A stretch of 44,643 bases of DNA. Origin: a virus. The notes under the pieces were generated by a model. The model was not told where the DNA came from. It saw only the letters and a program-made list of their open reading frames with translations, and searched no databases. The DNA is taken from the IMG/VR virus record IMGVR_UViG_3300030385_001504, positions 1-44,643 of that record; one strand, written 5' to 3'. The position numbers were made by a program, and so were the translations under genes. The first letter of the stretch is position 1, and each line of letters begins with the position of its first letter. Below, piece by piece: positions 1 to 6,523 of this stretch.

Positions 1-37
1 GATTGCCGAAAGTATATTATCAGAAGTTACAGTATAA
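1..37 (+). CDS. 3' end of WSNYETW-type small phage protein (partial)
   Basis: The last codons, reading IAESILSEVTV and a TAA stop, are identical to the end of the gene at 43778-44095. The gene is cut by the window edge. If the molecule is circular, this is the same gene seen twice and not a second copy. Confidence 0.7.
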   Translation, partial: IAESILSEVTV

Positions 38-42
38 TTCAA

Positions 43-60
43 AGGGGCGTAACTGCCCCT
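43..60 (+). terminator. hairpin terminator, left copy
   Basis: A six-base-pair stem AGGGGC/GCCCCT with a six-base loop lies five bases after the stop of the partial gene and is followed by an AT-rich tail. It looks like an intrinsic terminator or attenuator. The tail is T-rich but interrupted, so termination may be partial and let transcription continue into the gene at 87. Confidence 0.6.
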
Positions 61-86
61 AATTTATAATTTAATTTGGGGTTGAG

Positions 87-248
87 ATGGAAACGATAAT
101 AACGAAAACAGATGTATACAAAATTGAGGAACATCCCGACAAAGAAAAGTGTTTTGACTGGATAAGAGAAAATTGGCACGATCTGAATAGCCATTCAGTA
201 GACGATATAATAAATAGCTTAAAAGCATTACAAAAGGAAATAGATTGA
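87..248 (+). CDS. small phage early protein, unknown function
   Basis: This 53-residue protein is too short for usual gene callers but has a clean ATG after TTGAG. Its core KCFDWIRENWHDLN is a pattern I recall from many small phage proteins of unknown function, some longer and vaguely labelled antitoxin-like. No domain with a known activity is visible. It is followed by an intergenic module that recurs at 42187 and 44346. It occupies the slot taken by a different gene (44148-44345) after the other copy of the 77-bp repeat, so the two may be alternative cassettes. Confidence 0.7.
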   Translation: METIITKTDVYKIEEHPDKEKCFDWIRENWHDLNSHSVDDIINSLKALQKEID

Positions 249-275
249 AAGAGTATTTTATTAACCAAAAGGAGT
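243..275 (+). repeat. repeated intergenic RBS module, copy 1
   Basis: These 33 bases, ending in AAAAGGAGT, are identical to 44360-44392. A shorter variant lies at 42192-42223. The module carries the ribosome binding site of the next gene. Reuse before unrelated genes suggests recombination between cassettes at these sites. Confidence 0.85.
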
Positions 276-281
276 TGAGAT

Positions 282-626
282 ATGAAAATTGAAATATTAG
301 TCAATGGAATTAAAGCTATAAAAGAAACAGGCGATAAAATCTATACTGAATCCGCACTATTCCACAAGATTAAAACTGCGCTAAACGAAAGCGGGAGCGA
401 TCTAATTAAAAAAGCACCTTGTAAAGACGGTCATATTATAAGATTACTCGCACCTAACTTAATGGACGCACCGTATTATTTAAGGGATCGAAAATGGCGA
501 TATTGCTTACTTGATAATCTTTCAGCACTTCGGAACTTAGCGAAGGACTTTAATCAGGACGGTTCAATAGAGTTAATTAGAAATGACTTTGTGGTATTCA
601 GGTACAAAGGTGCAACAATTAACTAA
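282..626 (+). CDS. hypothetical phage early protein
   Basis: A 114-residue protein with an AAAAGGAG site seven bases before ATG. I do not recognise the body. The last dozen residues (VVFRYKGATIN) match an internal stretch of the protein at 1322-1537. The underlying DNA (589-620 against 1443-1474) differs at one base in 32 and is read in the same frame, so the C-terminus was probably acquired or exchanged by recombination with a relative of that gene. A hairpin follows the stop. Confidence 0.7.
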   Translation: MKIEILVNGIKAIKETGDKIYTESALFHKIKTALNESGSDLIKKAPCKDGHIIRLLAPNLMDAPYYLRDRKWRYCLLDNLSALRNLAKDFNQDGSIELIRNDFVVFRYKGATIN

Positions 627-633
627 TCCAAAA

Positions 634-656
634 GAGCCGGTTCATCACTCCGGCTC
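634..656 (+). terminator. possible terminator hairpin
   Basis: A seven-base-pair stem GAGCCGG/CCGGCTC with a nine-base loop lies eight bases after the stop at 626. No U-run follows, so it may be a weak terminator, an attenuator or an RNA-protecting stem. Confidence 0.5.
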
Positions 657-743
657 AGTTGGTATATCACCCTCTGAAAATAAGCATAGATTTATACTAC
701 ATTAATTTTTATTAGAGTTTTCACCGAGAGTTATTAACTTTTT

Positions 744-758
744 GGCAAACAGTTTGCC
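744..758. repeat. perfect palindrome GGCAAAC-A-GTTTGCC
   Basis: A perfect seven-base inverted repeat with a one-base centre lies in the gap between the rightward gene ending at 626 and the leftward remnant starting at 1141. AAAAAGTT follows on the minus strand and GGTCTTTT on the plus strand. It could be a bidirectional terminator or a dimeric repressor operator; the one-base centre favours a DNA-binding site. The rest of 657-850 shows no reading frame I can support. Confidence 0.5.
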
Positions 759-850
759 GGTCTTTTAACTTTCGTCTTTCAATACTTTCAAGAACTTTTG
801 AATCTTTGAATTTGTGAACCTAAAAAGGGGCGAAAAATGAGCCCCCCAAC

Positions 851-1141
851 TCAGCTATGCGAATGAAATTCTTGATGACATTTCGCACACAGCGTAACCA
901 ATTCTTTTAACTTCTCTTTGAATAATCTGAATTGATTTCATATAAAAAGTGGATTCCCGTCCAAGAAATCTGTCCCATTTTTCATGCACTCGGAACAGGT
1001 AAGCCCCCTATCTAAATCGCTGTTGAACTTCACTTCCTCGAGTGTTAGGGGTATATCACACTGCTGGCACGTTAGCCCATGCGTTATTGAATGATTATGT
1101 GAATCGTATCTTTGTAGTTGATATAGGTCTTCAGAGTCCAT
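851..1141 (-). pseudogene. HNH-like zinc-finger protein interrupted by an in-frame UGA
   Basis: From ATG at 1141 the frame encodes 67 residues with two CxxC knuckles (TCQQC and TCSEC, 27 residues apart) and stops at TGA 938-940. The same frame continues without a gap for 28 more codons ending VTLCAKCHQEFHSHS and a second TGA at 851. That C-terminal CxxCH...H pattern is typical of HNH endonucleases and completes the protein. UGA is a normal stop elsewhere in this genome, so this is most simply a nonsense mutation; readthrough is possible. A TTG start at 1171 is an alternative. TATATTTG at 1176-1169 resembles a Bacteroidota -7 box. Confidence 0.6.
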
Positions 1142-1239
1142 AAGAGAATTTTCAATAAATGCCGTATACAAATATACAAAAATAGATACTTGATTTCTTG
1201 TAGTTATTTTATATTTTTAGAATACCATGAAGAAAATAC

Positions 1240-1270
1240 TTGACAAACTTAGTAACTTTTATTATGTTTA
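1240..1270 (+). promoter_or_regulatory. promoter for the left early operon
   Basis: TTGACA (1240-1245), a 17-base spacer and TATGTT (1263-1268) form a good sigma-70-type promoter. The downstream extension reads TATGTTTA, close to the Bacteroidota -7 consensus TAnnTTTG. The transcript would start about 45 bases before the ATG at 1322. The same architecture, followed by a similar AACTACAnAATTAA leader, occurs at 40135, so the two early blocks probably share a regulator. Confidence 0.65.
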
Positions 1271-1321
1271 CAACTACACAATTAATTACTAACTAATCAC
1301 ATTTAATGATAAGAGGTTAAA

Positions 1322-1537
1322 ATGACACGGGAAGAAACAATAGTATCTCACCTAGAAGAAGATTTACAGAATAATATAATTATTGTACGCCACATTGAAG
1401 GCGGCGAAGAATGTTTGGCAATAAAAGTAAGTGATAGCGGTATTGTGGTATTCAGGTACAAGGGTGCAACAATTTATCACGACATGGAAGCATTCGAGCA
1501 ATTTTATGAATTATTAGAAGTGGAGGCAGTTTTATGA
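1322..1537 (+). CDS. hypothetical early protein
   Basis: First gene after the promoter at 1240; 71 residues, acidic, with ribosome site AAGAGG. I do not recognise it. The stretch VVFRYKGATI is shared with the C-terminus of the protein at 282-626, showing a duplicated segment. Its stop overlaps the next start as ATGA, indicating translational coupling. Confidence 0.7.
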   Translation: MTREETIVSHLEEDLQNNIIIVRHIEGGEECLAIKVSDSGIVVFRYKGATIYHDMEAFEQFYELLEVEAVL

Positions 1538-1695
1538 ATGGCAAGAACTTCGCAGGCAATTACACGCTACGCAAAATACCGCTTGAACTCTGGAAGAAAT
1601 TCAAAGCTAAATGTGCTTTGGAAGGAATATCCATCAAGGATAAAATAATCAGTCTAATCATTGAATCCCTAGCCGATAAACAGAGTCTGAAGTGA
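1534..1695 (+). CDS. ribbon-helix-helix-type DNA-binding protein
   Basis: A 53-residue protein that starts in an ATGA overlap with the previous gene and ends in a GTGA overlap with the next. The pattern is a short beta strand (YTLRKIP) followed by two helices (LELWKKFKAKCALEG, SIKDKIISLIIESL), as in Arc/CopG-type ribbon-helix-helix regulators. Position just after the promoter suggests an early autoregulator. The fold assignment rests on this pattern alone. Confidence 0.6.
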   Translation: MNGKNFAGNYTLRKIPLELWKKFKAKCALEGISIKDKIISLIIESLADKQSLK

Positions 1696-2114
1696 GTAAA
1701 TATTATAAAGTGCAATATGGCGAGGGTAGGTTCTCAGTTGACACATTCAAGACAATAGCCGAAGCCGAAACATATATTAACGCAGTTAGAGACGAGGAAA
1801 GAACGGGTTTTGACGAGCGGTATAATGAGTTTTATAAAAATATAACCTATTACATATTAGAGTTCACATCCTCGTTTAAAATAGCTAAGACGGTCAAACC
1901 AACTCAACTAATGAGGGTTAATCACTCGGAACCTGTTGGAGCATTAAGCAAACTAAACAAGGCAAAGTTTACTGTTGAATTTTCAACTGCCCAAATTAAG
2001 GGCATGAAGAAATATTTAAGAGAGGTTTGTGACATCGACAAACCTTCAAAAGCCGACATACAAGCACGTTTAATCGATTCTTTATCAGAATCATACGGTA
2101 ATCTATATAAGTGA
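1692..2114 (+). CDS. hypothetical early protein
   Basis: A 140-residue protein beginning at GTG, which overlaps the preceding stop as GTGA. The N-terminus (YYKVQYGEGRFSVDTFKTI) looks like a small alpha/beta domain, and the C-terminal third is basic and helical. I do not recognise a family. Tight coupling to the ribbon-helix-helix gene argues that it is genuine. Confidence 0.65.
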   Translation: MSKYYKVQYGEGRFSVDTFKTIAEAETYINAVRDEERTGFDERYNEFYKNITYYILEFTSSFKIAKTVKPTQLMRVNHSEPVGALSKLNKAKFTVEFSTAQIKGMKKYLREVCDIDKPSKADIQARLIDSLSESYGNLYK

Positions 2115-2167
2115 GGATAATTTAAAAGAAAATACGCACCCATTTTAGAATTATTCAAGGAGTATAA

Positions 2168-2392
2168 ATGATCTATTTAATCATCGGCGTATCATTCATC
2201 ACATTCATACTAGGTATGATTTTAACTTTCATAGTCGCAAACGGTAAACTGCAAACAAACTCTGACGACTGCGAGAGACTGCGGTCTACAGCATTGAAGT
2301 ACGCTAAACAGGTTTCAAACCAACGGCAGACAATAATAAGGCAGGACGAATTAATCCAATCACTTAGAGATAAATTTAAGGAGGCTGTATGA
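2168..2392 (+). CDS. single-pass membrane protein with coiled coil
   Basis: A 74-residue protein with one hydrophobic segment at about residues 2-24, then a charged helical tail rich in Q, R, E and K. This inner-membrane anchor plus cytoplasmic or periplasmic helix resembles an i-spanin or a small phage membrane protein. Its place among early genes, far from the lysis cassette, argues against a spanin. It overlaps the next gene by four bases. Confidence 0.6.
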   Translation: MIYLIIGVSFITFILGMILTFIVANGKLQTNSDDCERLRSTALKYAKQVSNQRQTIIRQDELIQSLRDKFKEAV

Positions 2393-2778
2393 GACAAACA
2401 GATAAACTAAATGAGACTGGTTCATTTTTCATGCACTCGGTTGGCCGATGCTATTTTGGTGAAATGACCTTACGGAACGAAAAAAGGAGTGGCACCCTTG
2501 AAGATTTAATGAATGGCTCGGAAAAGGAACGCATTAAAGCCATGTCCGTACATGAGAAAGTAGTTGGAGCTGACCCCGAATTACTTAAAAAGGCTTATAT
2601 AAAAACCGTCCAAGAATGGGATAGTGACGAATTTAAGGACGATATACTGAAGAACCTAGAGAACGAGACTATGGAAAGTCTCAATAGAACAGCTACAAGA
2701 TTCTCTTATTCTACAGTAGATTTTTGCGAGTTTGACTTAGAAGAAGTTGAAGAAGAAATATATCAGACGAGGTTATAA
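2389..2778 (+). CDS. hypothetical acidic early protein
   Basis: A 129-residue acidic protein starting in an ATGA overlap and ending one base into the ERF gene start. The C-terminus is very acidic (DLEEVEEEIYQ). No motif was recognised. Lying directly upstream of the annealing protein, it may be an accessory to recombination, but only position supports that. Confidence 0.6.
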   Translation: MRQTDKLNETGSFFMHSVGRCYFGEMTLRNEKRSGTLEDLMNGSEKERIKAMSVHEKVVGADPELLKKAYIKTVQEWDSDEFKDDILKNLENETMESLNRTATRFSYSTVDFCEFDLEEVEEEIYQTRL

Positions 2779-3365
2779 TGGATAATATAAAAATTCTTAA
2801 AAAGTTGCACACCATAATGAGTGAGGTCGATTATATACAAAAAGACAAAAGGAATGAATTTCACAAGTATAATTATGCTTCGGAGTATGCAATCAAGAAA
2901 GCAATTCACGAACAATTAGTCAAGCATAAAGTCCTATTCCAAGTAAGTGTAATCAATCAGACAATCCAGAACAACCTGACAATGGTAGATTTTTATTATT
3001 GTTTTCACGACATTGATTCTGGAGAATCTTTAGATGGTACATTCGCAGGACAGGGGGAAGACAAACTTGACAAGGGTATTTATAAAGCCATTACAGGGGC
3101 AATAAAATATATTTTGACTTCTACTTTCTTAATCCCCACTGGTGATGATCCCGAAGAAAATAACCCAAGCGACAAAGAACCTGTAAAATCAGACCCGAAA
3201 GCATTGTCTAATTATCAAGTCTTATTGTCTGAATTTACCAGTCTTGATGAATACAAAAAAGCTGGGCGGAGTATGATTAAAGAAGCCGTCTCAGGCGGTG
3301 TGCTAAAAGCAGATGCGGAAGATTTAGCAAGTTTAAGAGTTAAGGAATTAACTGATGCAAAATAA
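2778..3365 (+). CDS. erf: ERF-family single-strand annealing protein
   Basis: This 195-residue protein matches the ERF family of phage single-strand annealing recombinases. YNYAS lies at 31-35, GQGEDKLDKGIYKAITGA at 91-108, and TFLIPTGDDPE at about 116-126. ERF proteins form rings on single-stranded DNA and anneal homologous strands, typically to circularise or repair phage genomes. The tail after residue 130 is variable and charged. It overlaps the exonuclease gene by 11 bases, the usual partner arrangement in which the exonuclease makes the single strand and ERF anneals it. Confidence 0.9.
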   Translation: MDNIKILKKLHTIMSEVDYIQKDKRNEFHKYNYASEYAIKKAIHEQLVKHKVLFQVSVINQTIQNNLTMVDFYYCFHDIDSGESLDGTFAGQGEDKLDKGIYKAITGAIKYILTSTFLIPTGDDPEENNPSDKEPVKSDPKALSNYQVLLSEFTSLDEYKKAGRSMIKEAVSGGVLKADAEDLASLRVKELTDAK

Positions 3366-3957
3366 AATGATAATTCACGATGTAGAGCAAGGGACTGAGG
3401 CGTGGTTTAATCTGCGTCTCGGTAAGTTCTCAGGCTCAAACTTTGGCAAATTATTCATGAGTAAAACTACCGCAGGATACAATGACTTAATCAACGAAGT
3501 AGCGTTTAAGTTATTAACAGGCAAACAACCAGAGGGAGACTTTGCTTCATTCTGGATGGAGCGTGGAACTGAATTAGAACCCTTTGCCCGTAAGCAATAC
3601 GAAGCATACAACGGCGTTTCTGTCGAGCAGGTCGGATTCTGCACACTTAGCGATTCAGTCGGATGCTCTCCCGATGGTCTAATCGGCACTGACGGAATGT
3701 TAGAAATCAAATGCCCCAAATGGTCAACTTTAATCAACTTGAAACTAAAGCCGAAAATTGAGAAGGGTTATTTCTATCAAATACACGGCTCTTTGTGGGT
3801 GACGGGCAGACAATGGTGCGACTATTTTGTGTATCACCCAGATTTAGAACCTTATCAGGAAAGGATTGAGCGAGACGAAACTGTGATAGAGAGTATAAAA
3901 AAAGAAGTTGATTTAGCTATAATTGAAGTTAATAAAAGGCTGGAGAAAATACGATGA
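3355..3957 (+). CDS. YqaJ/lambda-Exo-type recombination exonuclease
   Basis: A 200-residue PD-(D/E)XK nuclease of the YqaJ viral recombinase family. The motifs are GTEAWFNLRLGKFSGS near residues 13-28, MERGTELEP at 68-76, and SPDG at 105-108 with D107 followed by E117-I-K119. The aromatic YQIHG helix is near 141. D107, E117 and K119 are the expected metal-binding and catalytic residues. It degrades one strand at double-strand ends and works with the ERF protein encoded just upstream. The first ATG is preferred because AAGGA precedes it; an ATG four codons later is possible. Confidence 0.9.
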   Translation: MQNKMIIHDVEQGTEAWFNLRLGKFSGSNFGKLFMSKTTAGYNDLINEVAFKLLTGKQPEGDFASFWMERGTELEPFARKQYEAYNGVSVEQVGFCTLSDSVGCSPDGLIGTDGMLEIKCPKWSTLINLKLKPKIEKGYFYQIHGSLWVTGRQWCDYFVYHPDLEPYQERIERDETVIESIKKEVDLAIIEVNKRLEKIR

Positions 3958-4040
3958 ACGAAATATTAATTGAATATCTGTTAGTAGTTCTGATGGCCAT
4001 TATAGTATTGAACGTACTCTGGGATGAAGGATCGGAATGA
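3954..4040 (+). CDS. 28-residue membrane peptide
   Basis: A tiny gene locked between its neighbours by ATGA overlaps at both ends, the best evidence that it is real. Nearly the whole product is one hydrophobic helix (LIEYLLVVLMAIIVLNVLW) followed by an acidic end. No function is recognised; it could be a membrane-acting early peptide. Confidence 0.6.
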   Translation: MNEILIEYLLVVLMAIIVLNVLWDEGSE

Positions 4041-4447
4041 AAACGAAACACAAATACACCCACGAAAACGGCAAAATAATCTACCACGACAAAGAACGAC
4101 TATCCGCAAATATGAAGGAGTTCAAGGAAGCGTGGATCACGGTGTCGGACGAGAAGCCAACTCGGAGCAATCAGCAGAACTCGTATTATTGGGGAGTTGT
4201 TAATAAGATGATTTCAGACGAAACAGGGTATACAACCCAAGAGACTCACCAGATATTATTGTGTGAAGTGTTTGGGGTGAACAAAAAGACCGTGAACGAA
4301 ATCTGCTATCTAATTCCCAACAAATCAACCTCAGAATTAAACACAGTAGAAATGGAAGAGTTTTTGACCAAATCCAGAGAATTTGCGAGTATCGCAGTAG
4401 GTTTATACATCCCATTACCCGGAGAAGAGCTTAACATTAACTTATAA
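4037..4447 (+). CDS. NinB-like recombination protein
   Basis: A 136-residue protein. The pattern RSNQQNSYYWGVV, then THQILLCEVF, KSTSELNTVEM and GLYIPLP recalls the NinB/Orf family of lambda-like phages, which bind single-stranded DNA and help load recombination proteins. Context supports this: ERF and YqaJ lie upstream and NinG downstream at 8880. The length is close to lambda NinB. Similarity is by pattern only. Confidence 0.55.
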   Translation: MKTKHKYTHENGKIIYHDKERLSANMKEFKEAWITVSDEKPTRSNQQNSYYWGVVNKMISDETGYTTQETHQILLCEVFGVNKKTVNEICYLIPNKSTSELNTVEMEEFLTKSREFASIAVGLYIPLPGEELNINL

Positions 4448-4485
4448 TTTTTGTAATATAGGATAACAATCAGAAGGAGCAACAA

Positions 4486-4806
4486 ATGGAAAACGACAAC
4501 AAATTAGCAGACGGACTATTCTACTATCGCCCGCACGAGAAAGCACCAGACTTCGTGTTGGCTGATCTATCGTTCCACGTACAGAGAATTGTAACTTGGT
4601 TGGAATCTCAGGAGACACAAGATGGTTTCGTCAAGGTGCAAGCCTTACAGCCCAAAGATTCAAGCAAGAAACCCTACTGCAAGATCAATGATTATGTCAA
4701 GCCTGATGGTGCAGATAACGCAACAAGTGATGCTGGGAGTCGGGCTGATGCACGGGCGGACAACGGCGAGGAAGAGGATCCAGAAAACGAAAATCTCCCC
4801 TTCTGA
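4486..4806 (+). CDS. putative ssDNA-binding protein with SSB-like acidic tail
   Basis: A 106-residue protein. The N-terminal 70 residues hold a compact domain (APDFVLADLSF, then KPYCKINDYVKPD) found in phage proteins of unknown function. It then turns into a disordered acidic tail ending EEEDPENENLPF, closely resembling the acidic, Pro-Phe-ended tails through which SSB proteins recruit partners. The gene at 8198 is a paralog that shares the YCK-DY-P motif but lacks the tail. Placement with recombination genes fits a role on single-stranded DNA. Function is inferred. Confidence 0.55.
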   Translation: MENDNKLADGLFYYRPHEKAPDFVLADLSFHVQRIVTWLESQETQDGFVKVQALQPKDSSKKPYCKINDYVKPDGADNATSDAGSRADARADNGEEEDPENENLPF

Positions 4807-4885
4807 TGTTGATTGATTGTTGGATATATTTTGCGTATATTTATAATTGCGTATACTAGCATTATGATAAAACTGAGAATAAATA

Positions 4886-4954
4886 AGAACCCCTTAGCCG
4901 ACCTTTCTTCCGCATCCTTGCGGATAGCTGGTATACGCACGGTTTCGGGGTTCT
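4886..4954 (+). ncRNA. structured leader or small RNA before the HNH gene
   Basis: An outer eight-base-pair stem, AGAACCCC (4886-4893) with GGGGTTCT (4947-4954), encloses a perfect six-base-pair hairpin TCCGCA-TCCT-TGCGGA (4909-4924). The inner loop UCCU is complementary to the AGG-type ribosome site 20 bases downstream, before the ATG at 4973. It could be a translational switch, a terminator, or the cleavage target of the neighbouring HNH enzyme. It does not fold as a tRNA on either strand. Confidence 0.45.
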
Positions 4955-4972
4955 CTATATATTGAGGTTAAT

Positions 4973-5455
4973 ATGAAACGATGCTTTAAGTGCAACGAAG
5001 AAAAACCACTAGAAGATTTTTACAAACACTCTGGGATGGCTGACGGACGTTTGGGGAAATGTAAAGACTGCAATAAGAACGACTCAATAGCAGATTACAG
5101 AAACAAGTCTCAAGATGTTGATTGGTTTTTGAAAGAGAGACGTAGATCGAGAGAAAAGTTTCACAGACTCAACTACGGGAACAAATATCCTTTGGAAGAA
5201 GGTGCTAAATATAAAAATAGCAAAAGATATTTAGAATTACATCCCGAAAGGAGGTCTGCTTGTGGCAAAGTCCGAAGAGCCATTCTATCCGGTAAACTAA
5301 CCAAACTACCCTGCGAAATCTGTGGCGTTACAGCACCCGTACAGGCTCACCACGATGATTACTCCAAGCCATTAGATGTCAGGTGGCTCTGCGTTAAACA
5401 TCACAACGAATATCACGTTAAAAAACGAGAAGCAGAATTGTTGGAGGCGAAATGA
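4973..5455 (+). CDS. HNH endonuclease with zinc fingers
   Basis: A 160-residue protein. The N-terminal zinc knuckle comprises C4, C7, C30 and C33 and is followed by a basic helical linker. The C-terminal HNH-like domain has CEIC at 114-117, HHDDY at 126-130, and C140 with H143, H144 and H148, as in phage HNH nucleases of the QAHHDDY-WLC-H type. Such enzymes nick or cut DNA and are often mobile intron-less homing genes or packaging helpers. A four-base ATGA overlap couples it to the next gene. The structured element upstream may be its leader. Confidence 0.75.
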   Translation: MKRCFKCNEEKPLEDFYKHSGMADGRLGKCKDCNKNDSIADYRNKSQDVDWFLKERRRSREKFHRLNYGNKYPLEEGAKYKNSKRYLELHPERRSACGKVRRAILSGKLTKLPCEICGVTAPVQAHHDDYSKPLDVRWLCVKHHNEYHVKKREAELLEAK

Positions 5456-5601
5456 AACGAGTGCTTGCTCATCTTTTATTAAGCCCTGTGTATTTTGTAT
5501 TGGGTGCTGCCATTGTCGTATTACTTCCTTGTGCAAAACTCCTCCTGCTGATCGCAATGTTTTTGGTCGACTGGGCCATGAAGATACTGGAGGCGAAATA
5601 A
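5452..5601 (+). CDS. 49-residue two-helix membrane protein
   Basis: Starts in an ATGA overlap with the HNH gene and ends in a TAATG overlap with the next gene. Two hydrophobic stretches (about residues 5-27 and 30-43) predict a hairpin in the inner membrane with a positively charged N-terminus. No family is recognised. Confidence 0.6.
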   Translation: MKRVLAHLLLSPVYFVLGAAIVVLLPCAKLLLLIAMFLVDWAMKILEAK

Positions 5602-5912
5602 TGGAAAATAATTTTGGTGTTTTTATAGAGAATCAGTTGGAGATGGAAGCGATAAAATTAGAGGGGATTATAGATACATCAGATTTGCTAGTTGATGGCA
5701 AACTACCATCTTGTCTTAAATACCCAATTTGTCTTAATGTGAGAAACGGGAAAGCGATTTATTATACAGGAGTGGGCGGGACGGGAACGACTTTAATCAG
5801 GGCGTTGCAGTTAGATAGAAAGTTCATCGGAATTGATGGGAGTAAAGAATACTGTGAAATCGCAAACAAACGGATTCAAGACGAGCTAGATCAATTCAAG
5901 ATGGAGTTATAA
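5601..5912 (+). CDS. DNA methyltransferase C-terminal fragment
   Basis: A 103-residue protein. Residues 56-92 read TGVGGTGTT...FIGID...EYCEIANKRI, the SAM-binding end of N4/N6 DNA methyltransferases of the type where this motif lies at the C-terminus. The catalytic (D/N)PP(Y/W/F) motif and target-recognition region are absent, and no matching piece lies upstream, where a membrane gene occupies the space. It may be a domesticated SAM-binding remnant or the relic of an exchanged gene. Start (TAATG) and stop (TAATG) overlaps indicate that it is still translated within the operon. Confidence 0.65.
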   Translation: MENNFGVFIENQLEMEAIKLEGIIDTSDLLVDGKLPSCLKYPICLNVRNGKAIYYTGVGGTGTTLIRALQLDRKFIGIDGSKEYCEIANKRIQDELDQFKMEL

Positions 5913-6523
5913 TGGCTGAAAACAAAAAATCATTCGTTGCCTATTGTGATTGGGGTGCTATATTTGACGAGTTGTCCGATATAGAGGCGGGTAAATTAGC
6001 TAAGCATTTATTTAATTATGTGAGGGATAAAAACCCGAAATCCGACAAAATAACTAGCCTAATGTTCATCCCAATTATGCAGACTCTCAAAAGAGACTTA
6101 AAGAAATACGAGAGTTATGTGGAGAAACAGCGTATAAACGGGCTAAAGGGTGGTAGACCAGAGAAACCCAAAGAACCCAAGCCTTATTTGGCTAACCCAC
6201 TCGAACCCAAAAAAGGCGATAGTGTTAGTGTTAGTGTTAGTGATAGTGTAACTGTTAAAGAACTAAAAGACTTTGATATTGCAAGAAAATTACACAGAGG
6301 TACAAAACGAGGTAACGAAACTGAGTTTGAAGACTTCAAGAAAAAGTATAAAGATTACAAAACTATTATACCACTATTACAACCTGCCATTGAAAGTCAA
6401 ATAGAGTGGCGTGCAAAAACAACAGATTTCATTCCGCACTGGAAAAACTTTAAGACTTGGATTAACCAACGGTGTTGGGAAGACGAGACACCTAACCAAC
6501 CAAAAACCATAAAGGCATACTAA
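5912..6523 (+). CDS. phage replication initiation protein (DUF6291/DnaD-like)
   Basis: A 203-residue protein. The N-terminal domain (FVAYCDWGAIFDELSDIEAGKLAKHLFNYV) is the type I recall as DUF6291, found in phage replisome organisers. It is followed by INGLKGGRP, a Ser-Val-rich linker coded by a 6-bp repeat, and a C-terminal HWKNFKTWINQRCWED motif common in phage O-type and helicase-loading proteins. It lies directly before the DnaB-like helicase with a one-base TAATG overlap, so it probably recognises the origin and loads the helicase. Confidence 0.7.
   Translation: MAENKKSFVAYCDWGAIFDELSDIEAGKLAKHLFNYVRDKNPKSDKITSLMFIPIMQTLKRDLKKYESYVEKQRINGLKGGRPEKPKEPKPYLANPLEPKKGDSVSVSVSDSVTVKELKDFDIARKLHRGTKRGNETEFEDFKKKYKDYKTIIPLLQPAIESQIEWRAKTTDFIPHWKNFKTWINQRCWEDETPNQPKTIKAY
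6221..6250 (+). repeat. hexanucleotide repeat AGTGTT, candidate origin
   Basis: Three exact AGTGTT units and two variants (AGTGAT, AGTGTA) lie inside the replication initiator gene and encode its SVSVSVSDSV linker. Lambdoid phages carry their origin as repeats within the O gene in just this position. A plain protein-linker microsatellite is an equally simple explanation. Confidence 0.4.

Larger units (their letters stand above)
1..77. repeat. 77-bp direct repeat, left copy
   Basis: Identical over exactly 77 nt to 44059-44135; the next base differs (g here, t there). It covers the last 12 codons of a small phage gene, its terminator hairpin and an AT-rich tail. Its position at the very end of the window and its length, equal to a common assembler k-mer, point to an assembly-graph junction on a circular genome. 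A true duplicated gene end is the alternative. Confidence 0.95.

Noticed and set aside
4886-4954. tRNA gene
   Set aside because: The outer stem resembles an acceptor stem, but no T-arm, D-arm or seven-base anticodon loop can be formed on either strand.
5376-5600. N-terminal extension of the methyltransferase-like frame back to 5376
   Set aside because: It runs through the HNH gene end and the small membrane gene in another frame; ATG 5601 with a TAATG overlap is the supported start.
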